Positions 14,598 through 19,678 of a DNA stretch of 19,678 nt are shown piece by piece. A program made the position numbers and the translations under genes. Numbering within the stretch: the first letter of the stretch is position 1; each line of letters begins with the position of its first letter. Origin of the DNA: Paracoccaceae bacterium (GTDB lineage Bacteria; Pseudomonadota; Alphaproteobacteria; Rhodobacterales; Rhodobacteraceae); NCBI GenBank assembly GCA_007134805.1, contig SLKB01000096.1, positions 1-19,678 of the forward strand, written 5' to 3'. The notes under the pieces are model-generated. The model made no database searches and was not told the DNA's origin. It saw nothing but the letters and a program-made list of their open reading frames with translations.

Positions 14598-16072
14598 CGC
14601 GACACTGAAATCGGGTCGCGCAGCACTGCTTGCGCCGCGAAGCCCCCCGAGAGCGCCGCCATCGGCACCCCCGCGCCCGGATGCACCCCGCCCCCCGCCA
14701 GGTAGAGCCCCGGCACCGGGCTGCGCGCCACGGGCCGCTGAAACGTCGCCAGCGCCCCGTCGGGGCTCAGCCCGTAAAGCGCCCCCGCGCTGTGCGGAAA
14801 CAGCCGCGCGAAGCCCAGGGGCCCCGTCATCGCCGCCGCGCCCGGGCGGGGGCTCAGATGCAGGCCGAAATCTCTCAGGCGCGGGAACGGGTCGATGGGA
14901 CATGGCGGATCTTTCCTATGGGACGCACAGGGCGGGGCGTTGAGGATGAACTGAAACCGCTCGAGGCCGCGGGGCAGGGCGCCCGCGCGGTCCTGCGCGC
15001 AGATATAGATCGTGCCCGCGCGGGGCTGGCGGCCGCGGGCCAACGGGCCGAATTCGTCCTCGGCGTCATCCGCGAAGAACACCGAATGATAGGCGAGCGC
15101 GTCGCGCCCCAGGCCTTCGGGGGCCACTTCGGCGGCAAAGGTCCAGACCTGCGCCGACAGGCTGCGCGGTGCGCTGCGCAGGCGCGGCGCGCGCGCGCCC
15201 ATCAGCGCGGGCAGGGCGGCCGGATCGCCATTGAACACCACCTGGCGTGCGGCGAGCTCCCGCCCGCTTGCCAGCCGCACCCCGCGCAGCCCGCCGCTGT
15301 CGCACAGGATCTCGGCCACCGGCGCATTGAGCCGCAAGTCGCCCCCCAGCCGCACCAGCAGCTCCGCCAGCGCGCGCGCAAGGGCGGCCATGCCGCCGCG
15401 CACGGCCCAGACGCCCGCCGCCTCGGCCTGCCAGATCAGCCCCAGCACCGCCGGTGCGCGCGCGGGGTTGCCGCCCACATAGGTCGCATAACGCCCGAAG
15501 AGCTGGCGCAGCCGTGGCTCGGCGAATCGCGCGCGCAGCATCGCATCGAGCCTGCGGCCCGGCGCAAGCCAGGGCCAGAGCGCGGGCTGGCCCAGCACCG
15601 CGCGCGCAGCCCCCAGCGCATCGGGGCGCGGGGCGTGCATGATCGGGCGCTCGAACGCGGCAAACAGCGCCGCGGTCTCGCGCGCGAAACGGGTGAACTC
15701 GTCGCGCGCGCGGGGCCCGAAGGCGTCGCCGATCGCGCGCGCATTGGCATCAGCGCAGGGCAGCAGGTCCAGCCGCGCCCCGTCCGGCCAGAAATGCCGC
15801 GCCAGAATCGGCAAGCGCGTCAGCGTCACATGATCGTCAAGCCGCGCGCCTGCATGCGCGAACAGATCGTCAAACACGTGCCGCAGCGTCAGCACTGTGG
15901 GCCCCGCATCGACGGGCCCGGCGGGCGAGGGCAGGGTGCGCATCTTGCCGCCGGGGCTGCCCTGCGCCTCGAGCACGGTCACGGGCCGGCCTGCCGCCGC
16001 CACCCGGATTGCCGCTGCCAGTCCGCCGATCCCGGCGCCGATGACCAGCACAGAGTCTTTTTCCATCATCAT
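14525..16072 (-). CDS. crtD: Methoxyneurosporene dehydrogenase (C3,4-desaturase)
   Basis: CrtD is an FAD-dependent phytoene-desaturase-family enzyme that introduces the C3-C4 double bond into hydroxy- or methoxyneurosporene. The 515-residue protein has the dinucleotide-binding motif VLVIGAGIGGLAAAIRVAAAG (GxGxxG at 12-17), EAQGSPGGKM, and the C-terminal family signature GLYLAGGGVHPGAGVPMAALSG (split: LYLAGGG then VHPGAGVPMAALSG). The start is one of three consecutive ATGs (16072, 16069, 16066). None has a strong Shine-Dalgarno, and the last gives the N terminus most like homologues. The C-terminal tail (SVSRWARMAMRGGISTGSAM) overlaps the crtC reading frame. Transcription starts in the divergent crtD/crtE region, which holds two PpsR-type sites. 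Confidence 0.95.
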   Translation of the reverse strand: MMMEKDSVLVIGAGIGGLAAAIRVAAAGRPVTVLEAQGSPGGKMRTLPSPAGPVDAGPTVLTLRHVFDDLFAHAGARLDDHVTLTRLPILARHFWPDGARLDLLPCADANARAIGDAFGPRARDEFTRFARETAALFAAFERPIMHAPRPDALGAARAVLGQPALWPWLAPGRRLDAMLRARFAEPRLRQLFGRYATYVGGNPARAPAVLGLIWQAEAAGVWAVRGGMAALARALAELLVRLGGDLRLNAPVAEILCDSGGLRGVRLASGRELAARQVVFNGDPAALPALMGARAPRLRSAPRSLSAQVWTFAAEVAPEGLGRDALAYHSVFFADDAEDEFGPLARGRQPRAGTIYICAQDRAGALPRGLERFQFILNAPPCASHRKDPPCPIDPFPRLRDFGLHLSPRPGAAAMTGPLGFARLFPHSAGALYGLSPDGALATFQRPVARSPVPGLYLAGGGVHPGAGVPMAALSGGFAAQAVLRDPISVSRWARMAMRGGISTGSAMTARAPSR

Positions 16073-16102
16073 CACAGGAATTCTTGACTCTTTGTTCAAA
16101 CT

Positions 16103-16120
16103 TGTCCAGTTTAATTTACA
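16103..16120. promoter_or_regulatory. PpsR/CrtJ palindrome, crtD side
   Basis: TGTCCAGTTTAATTTACA fits the TGT-N12-ACA consensus of PpsR/CrtJ, the redox- and light-responsive repressor of photosynthesis genes. It lies 31 bases upstream of the crtD start and six bases from the next site, so cooperative binding is likely. Core promoter boxes for crtD and crtE could not be fixed. Confidence 0.8.
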
Positions 16121-16126
16121 CATTCA

Positions 16127-16144
16127 TGTCTAGTTGACGTTACA
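16127..16144. promoter_or_regulatory. PpsR/CrtJ palindrome, crtE side
   Basis: TGTCTAGTTGACGTTACA is a second TGT-N12-ACA site. Its final ACA is the first three bases of the tandem 15-base repeat. It lies 37 bases upstream of the crtE ATG. Together the two sites would let one regulator control both divergent carotenoid transcripts. Confidence 0.8.
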
Positions 16145-16171
16145 GACACGACCAGCACAGACACGACCAGC
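16142..16171. repeat. Perfect 15-bp tandem repeat in the crtE leader
   Basis: ACAGACACGACCAGC occurs at 16142-16156 and again, without a change, at 16157-16171. It fills the space between the second PpsR site and the crtE Shine-Dalgarno (GGAGGG, 16172-16177). It looks like a recent duplication that duplicated an ACA half-site and lengthened the crtE 5' leader. Confidence 0.85.
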
Positions 16172-16181
16172 GGAGGGCGCG

Positions 16182-17060
16182 ATGGATCTCAGCAAACGTA
16201 TCGACAGGGCCATGACACGGGCCATCGCGCAGGCGCAGGGAACTGACGCGCCCGCGGGCAGCGTCCCCGGCCGGCTTGCCGCCGCGCTCAATTACGCGGT
16301 CACACCCGGAGGCGCGCGAATCCGCCCCACGATCTGCCTCTCGGTCGCGCTCGCCTGCGGCGATGACCGGCCTGCGCTGTCCGACAGTGCGGCCATCGCG
16401 CTCGAACTCATCCATTGCGCAAGCCTCGTGCATGACGATCTGCCCGCCTTTGACGATGCCGATTTCCGCCGCGGCAAGCCGACAGTGCATCTCGCCTTTT
16501 CCGAACCGCTCGCCGTTCTGACCGGCGACAGCCTGATCATCGCGGCCTTCGATCTTCTCGCGCGCACCGAGGCGGCCGACGCGCTGCGCGCGCTGCAGCT
16601 TGTGCGGCTGCTCGCGCATCACACCGGCATGCCGCATGGCATCTGCGCCGGCCAGGGCTGGGAGAGCGAGCCGAAAGTCGATCTGCGCGCCTATCACCGT
16701 TCCAAGACGGCCGCGCTCTTTGTCGCTGCCACCCAGATGGGCGCGCTCGCCGCCGGGCACGAGCCCGAGGCCTGGGGCGAGCTTGGTGGCCGCATCGGCG
16801 AGGCGTTCCAGGTCGCCGACGATCTGCGCGACGCGCTTTATGACGAGGGCACGCTCGGCAAGCCGGCCGGGCAGGACGCCATCCATGCGCGTCCCTCAGC
16901 TGTCGATGAGCTGGGCGTGCAAGGCGCGATCCGCCGCCTGCAGGACATCCTCGGCGGGGCCATCGCCTCGATCCCCTCCTGCCCGGGCGAGGGGCAGCTT
17001 GCCCAGCTTGTCCGCGTCTATGCCGAACGGATGACCCCGGTCGCCCCCGTCCGCGTCTGA
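16182..17060 (+). CDS. crtE: Geranylgeranyl diphosphate synthase
   Basis: CrtE adds isopentenyl diphosphate to farnesyl diphosphate to give GGPP, the precursor of both carotenoids and the bacteriochlorophyll side chain. The 292-residue protein has the isoprenyl synthase signatures NYAVTPGGARIRPT (37-50), the first Asp-rich motif HDDLPAFDDADFRRGKPTVH (84-103), GDSLIIAAFD and the second Asp-rich motif FQVADDLRDALYD. The residue five positions before the first motif is alanine (A80), where E. coli FPP synthase IspA has tyrosine. A small residue there is consistent with a longer product. The ATG at 16182 has GGAGGG four to five bases upstream. It is the first gene of a crtEF unit, with crtF starting 13 bases later, and is likely controlled by the two PpsR sites. 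Confidence 0.95.
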   Translation: MDLSKRIDRAMTRAIAQAQGTDAPAGSVPGRLAAALNYAVTPGGARIRPTICLSVALACGDDRPALSDSAAIALELIHCASLVHDDLPAFDDADFRRGKPTVHLAFSEPLAVLTGDSLIIAAFDLLARTEAADALRALQLVRLLAHHTGMPHGICAGQGWESEPKVDLRAYHRSKTAALFVAATQMGALAAGHEPEAWGELGGRIGEAFQVADDLRDALYDEGTLGKPAGQDAIHARPSAVDELGVQGAIRRLQDILGGAIASIPSCPGEGQLAQLVRVYAERMTPVAPVRV

Positions 17061-17073
17061 GAACGCGCGCGCC

Positions 17074-18228
17074 TTGGCCGATATTGCCCCTCCTGCCGCT
17101 GTGGCGCAGCCCCGTCCGGGCTTGCATGATCTCGCGCTGCGCCTTGCCGGCTCGCGCCGCTTTCAGGCGCTCTGCGCGCGCATCCCCGGCCTGCGCGCCA
17201 TCGCGCGCGCCGAGGGGGCCGCTCTTTTCGATCTGATGCAGGGCTTCGTGCAAAGCCAGATGCTGCTCGCGCTGGTCGAGCTTGACGTGTTCGAAACTCT
17301 CGCCCCGGGCCCGCTGGGCCTCGACGCGCTCGCCGCCCGCGCCAAGGTACCGCCCGCGCGGATGCGCGTGCTGGTGCAGGCCGGCGTCGCGATGGGGCTC
17401 TTGCGGCGTGCGCGGGGCGGCTACGGGCTCGCCCGCCGCGGCGCGGCCTTCCGCGCGGTGCCGGGCCTGGCCGAAATGGTCCGCCATCACCGCGTCCTTT
17501 ATGCCGATCTCGCCGATCCCGTGGCCGTCCTGCGGGGCGAGACCTCGCCCGAACTCGCCCGCTTCTGGCCCTATGTCTTCGGCGCCGAAGGCGCGCGCGC
17601 CCCCGATGTTGCGGCGCGTTACTCGCGGCTGATGGCCGACAGCCAGGCGCTGGTCGCCGAGGATGCGCTGCCGCATCTGCCATTGCGCGGCGTGCGTTGC
17701 CTGATGGATGTCGGCGGCGGCACAGGCGCCTTCCTGCGCGCGGTCCGCGCCCGCGCCCCGCATCTCGATCTCGCGCTCTTCGATCTGCCCGCAGTCGTGG
17801 CCGAGGCCCCGCTGCCCGCGCATGTCGCGCGCCACGCAGGCTCCTTCCGCGATGATCCGCTGCCCGCCTGCGCCGATCTCATCACGCTCGTGCGGGTGCT
17901 CTATGATCATTCCGATGACACTGTCGCGGCGCTTCTGCGCAAGGTCCATGCCGCGCTGCCCCCGGGCGGGAAGCTCGCCGTGATCGAGCCGATGTCCGGC
18001 GGCGCGCGTCCGGATCCGCAGACAGATGTGTATTTTTCGGTTTACACCCTGGCGATGGAAACCGGCCGCACCCGCAGCGCAAACGAGATCACAGCCCTCC
18101 TCCGCGCGGCTGGTTTCGATGCAATTACAGGGCCTTACGGGTATCGCCCCTATGTCACCTCGGTCCTGCTTGCGCGCAAGCCGCAAGAAGGTGCAATGGG
18201 CGCCGAGAAATCTGTCAATAAAGGTTGA
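17074..18228 (+). CDS. crtF: Hydroxyneurosporene O-methyltransferase
   Basis: CrtF uses SAM to methylate the C1 hydroxyl made by CrtC, giving methoxyneurosporene or spheroidene. The 384-residue protein has an N-terminal dimerisation/helical region with [16 protein letters not shown] (61-76), the SAM-binding loop [12 protein letters not shown] (210-221), [11 protein letters not shown] (232-242) and RVLYDHSDD (274-282), the last carrying the His expected of plant-type O-methyltransferases. The apparent start is TTG at 17074, 13 bases after crtE. There is no nearby ATG and only a weak Shine-Dalgarno, but the resulting N terminus aligns with what I recall of Rhodobacter CrtF. Its last codons lie inside the first PpsR site of the bchC promoter, and the stop codon is inside that promoter's -35 box. 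Confidence 0.93.
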   Translation: MADIAPPAAVAQPRPGLHDLALRLAGSRRFQALCARIPGLRAIARAEGAALFDLMQGFVQSQMLLALVELDVFETLAPGPLGLDALAARAKVPPARMRVLVQAGVAMGLLRRARGGYGLARRGAAFRAVPGLAEMVRHHRVLYADLADPVAVLRGETSPELARFWPYVFGAEGARAPDVAARYSRLMADSQALVAEDALPHLPLRGVRCLMDVGGGTGAFLRAVRARAPHLDLALFDLPAVVAEAPLPAHVARHAGSFRDDPLPACADLITLVRVLYDHSDDTVAALLRKVHAALPPGGKLAVIEPMSGGARPDPQTDVYFSVYTLAMETGRTRSANEITALLRAAGFDAITGPYGYRPYVTSVLLARKPQEGAMGAEKSVNKG

Positions 18229-18230
18229 CA
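18213..18230. promoter_or_regulatory. PpsR/CrtJ palindrome over the bchC -35 box
   Basis: TGTCAATAAAGGTTGACA matches TGT-N12-ACA. Fifteen of its bases belong to the 3' end of crtF, with the final A of the stop codon TGA forming the first base of ACA. The site ends exactly at the end of the -35 hexamer. Confidence 0.85.
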
Positions 18231-18252
18231 GTCATACCTGTATTGCTAGAAT
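18225..18252 (+). promoter_or_regulatory. Sigma-70 type promoter of bchC
   Basis: A perfect -35 hexamer TTGACA (18225-18230) is followed, after 16 bases, by the near-consensus -10 hexamer TAGAAT (18247-18252). Both hexamers lie within PpsR-type palindromes, so repressor binding would block polymerase directly. Transcription would start near 18259, giving a leader of about 60 bases before the bchC GTG. This arrangement matches the known Rhodobacter capsulatus bchC promoter. Confidence 0.8.
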
Positions 18253-18256
18253 TACA
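18239..18256. promoter_or_regulatory. PpsR/CrtJ palindrome over the bchC -10 box
   Basis: TGTATTGCTAGAATTACA matches TGT-N12-ACA and contains the -10 hexamer. It is eight bases from the first palindrome, the spacing described for cooperative CrtJ binding at the R. capsulatus bchC promoter. Confidence 0.85.
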
Positions 18257-18320
18257 TCATGCCGTCGAGTCGAGTGCGCAGACCCCGCGCCGCAGGCTCG
18301 AAGGACAAGGGAGGGACCAC

Positions 18321-19271
18321 GTGCAGACAGATGCGATCATCCTTTCGGCCCCGCGCCAGCTCTCGCTGGGGCGTGTCGGCCTGAAAGCGCCCGGCCCGGG
18401 CGATCTGGTCGTGCGGGTTGCACATTCCGGCATTTCGACCGGCACGGAACGGCTGTTCTGGTCGGGCGAAATGCCGCCCTTCCCGGGCATGGGCTACCCG
18501 CTCGTTCCCGGCTACGAGGCCGCAGGCGAAGTGATCGACGCCGGCCCCGCGTCCGGGTTCAGCGCGGGCGATCATGTCTTCGTCCCCGGCGCGAATTGTT
18601 TTGAAGACAGCGAACAGGGGCCGGTCTACGGCCTCTTTGGTGGTGCAGCGCAAACTCTTGTCACCGATGCCGCACGGGTGATCCGTATCGACCCGGGCAT
18701 GGGCGCCGAAGGCGCATTGCTCGCGCTGGCCGCCACGGCCCGCCACGCTGTGGCGGGCACGCATTCCGGCCTGCCCGACCTGATCGTCGGGCATGGCGTG
18801 CTCGGCCGTCTGGTCGCGCGCATCACGCTCGCGCTCGGCGGGCCCGCCCCGCAGGTCTGGGACACCAGCCCCGCCCGCCGCACCGGCGCGCAGGGCTACC
18901 CGGTCTGCCACCCCGAGGATGATCCAAGGCGCGACTACCGCTGCATCCTCGATGCCTCGGGCGCGGACGGCATCCTCGACCAGCTGATCGGGCGCATTGC
19001 CCGTGGCGGCGAGGTGGTGCTCGCGGGCTTCTACACCGGCCGCATCGATTTCGGCTTCGTCCCCGCCTTCATGCGCGAGGCGCGGCTGCGCATCGCCGCC
19101 GAATGGACGCCCCAGGATCTCGTCGCCACCCGCGCGCTGATCGAAACCGGCGCGCTCTCGCTCGCCGGGCTGATCACGCATCGTGCGGACCCGGCCGACG
19201 CCCCGCGCGCCTATGAGCAGGCCTTCAGCGACGCTGACTGCCTGAAAATGATACTCGACTGGAAGGGCTGA
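18321..19271 (+). CDS. bchC: Bacteriochlorophyllide oxidase/dehydrogenase subunit BchC
   Basis: BchC oxidises the 3-hydroxyethyl group of the bacteriochlorophyllide intermediate to a 3-acetyl group, a step shared with the bacteriochlorophyll a pathway, using NAD. The 316-residue protein is an alcohol-dehydrogenase relative with the family signature [21 protein letters not shown] (split: [10 protein letters not shown] then [11 protein letters not shown], about 36-56), [14 protein letters not shown] (58-71), VFVPGANCF (87-95), and the Rossmann glycine loop IVGHGVLG (156-163). I chose GTG at 18321 because GGGAGGG at 18309-18315 sits five bases upstream and the N terminus ([10 protein letters not shown]) fits homologues. 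Upstream sequence is promoter, not coding. The stop is three bases before bchX, so bchC and bchX form one transcript. Confidence 0.95.
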   Translation: MQTDAIILSAPRQLSLGRVGLKAPGPGDLVVRVAHSGISTGTERLFWSGEMPPFPGMGYPLVPGYEAAGEVIDAGPASGFSAGDHVFVPGANCFEDSEQGPVYGLFGGAAQTLVTDAARVIRIDPGMGAEGALLALAATARHAVAGTHSGLPDLIVGHGVLGRLVARITLALGGPAPQVWDTSPARRTGAQGYPVCHPEDDPRRDYRCILDASGADGILDQLIGRIARGGEVVLAGFYTGRIDFGFVPAFMREARLRIAAEWTPQDLVATRALIETGALSLAGLITHRADPADAPRAYEQAFSDADCLKMILDWKG

Positions 19272-19274
19272 GAC

Positions 19275-19678
19275 ATGACGCTCGACATCCCGAATCTCAA
19301 GGATTTCGACCAACGCCTCCGCGATGAGGCGTCCGAGGACCCCACCCTCGAGGTCCCGCAGGACCCGCCCAGCAAGCACACCCAGATCATCGCGATCTAT
19401 GGCAAGGGCGGCATCGGCAAGTCCTTCACGCTGGCGAACCTCTCGTGCATGATGGCCGAGCAGGGCAAGCGCGTGCTGCTGATCGGCTGCGATCCGAAAT
19501 CCGACACCACGAGCCTGCTGTTCGGCGGCAAGGCCTGTCCCACGATCATCGAGACCTCGACCCGCAAGAAGCTCGCCGGCGAAGAAGTCGCCATCGGCGA
19601 TGTCTGCTTCAAGCGCGCCGGCGTCTTCGCGATGGAGCTTGGCGGGCCCGAGGTCGGGCGCGGCTGCGGGGGCAGGGG
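19275..19678 (+). CDS. bchX: Chlorophyllide a reductase iron protein BchX (partial)
   Basis: BchX is the ATP-dependent, NifH-like electron donor of chlorophyllide a reductase. It passes electrons to BchY-BchZ to reduce ring B and make the bacteriochlorin. Only the first 134 residues are in the window; the gene runs off the right edge. Visible motifs are the P-loop YGKGGIGKS (42-50), CDPKSDTT (72-79) and the beginning of the GGPEVGRGCGG region, where C131 is a candidate ligand of the [4Fe-4S] cluster shared by the dimer. The DNA-level start is ATG 19275, three bases after the bchC stop. The N-terminal extension (residues 1-35, DQRLRDEASEDPTLEV) distinguishes BchX from BchL. bchY and bchZ are expected next. 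Confidence 0.95.
   Translation, partial: MTLDIPNLKDFDQRLRDEASEDPTLEVPQDPPSKHTQIIAIYGKGGIGKSFTLANLSCMMAEQGKRVLLIGCDPKSDTTSLLFGGKACPTIIETSTRKKLAGEEVAIGDVCFKRAGVFAMELGGPEVGRGCGGR

Noticed and set aside
14598..14903. Extension of crtC by about 100 codons upstream to an ATG at 14903
   Set aside because: The added residues are a Gly/Ala/Arg-rich shadow of crtD and bear no similarity to CrtC.
14630..16087. A 485-codon forward open frame antisense to crtD
   Set aside because: Arg/His/Gln-rich composition, no motif, and crtD is certain.
16537..18186. A 549-codon reverse open frame antisense to crtE and crtF
   Set aside because: Shadow of two well-supported genes; it has no motif or ribosome-binding site of its own.

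Overview
The window is about 19.7 kb of very GC-rich DNA from an anoxygenic phototroph of the Rhodobacter/Roseobacter group (Alphaproteobacteria, Rhodobacterales). The evidence is a spheroidene-type carotenoid and bacteriochlorophyll gene block (crtC-crtD / crtE-crtF-bchC-bchX) with PpsR/CrtJ operators of the form TGT-N12-ACA. Beside it are a propionyl-CoA/methylmalonyl-CoA pathway cluster and a stand-alone methyltetrahydrofolate methyltransferase of a type common in this order. The species cannot be named from the sequence.

Layout. (1) 1-7430, propionyl-CoA assimilation: two tiny lipoproteins and a hypothetical protein, pccA (biotin carboxylase/BCCP subunit), a DUF6492-like protein, a four-helix membrane protein, a reverse-strand secreted DUF4174 protein, and methylmalonyl-CoA mutase. 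A bidirectional terminator hairpin follows at 7443-7473. (2) 7494-11179, all reverse strand: a DoxX membrane protein, then a tightly packed ppx/gppA - rlmE - trmO-like - alpha/beta hydrolase operon, read right to left. (3) 11378-13629, forward: a one-carbon module of a small PF13769 protein, a MetF-like TIM barrel and a methyltetrahydrofolate:corrinoid methyltransferase. (4) 13671 to the right edge: one end of the photosynthesis gene cluster, with crtD-crtC leftward and crtE-crtF-bchC-bchX rightward, the last cut by the window edge.

How the genes work together. PccA, with PccB presumably outside the window, makes methylmalonyl-CoA, and the B12-dependent mutase converts it to succinyl-CoA. The one-carbon module probably makes methyl-THF and passes the methyl group to a corrinoid, most likely as part of a split methionine synthase whose other parts are elsewhere. 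In the photosynthesis block CrtE makes GGPP, CrtC, CrtD and CrtF perform the late steps towards spheroidene, and BchC and BchX act in the chlorophyllide-to-bacteriochlorophyllide branch. Two pairs of PpsR-type palindromes explain how this block would be repressed by oxygen and light. One pair lies in the crtD/crtE divergent region. The other overlaps a strong bchC promoter whose -35 box contains the crtF stop codon.

I found no clearly new system such as a defence island, CRISPR array, mobile element or novel RNA family. The most useful leads are the regulatory architecture of the photosynthesis block, the way the block ends at crtC with no crtA, crtI or crtB beside it, the partial methionine-synthase module at that border, and several strong stem-loops in the propionate cluster.
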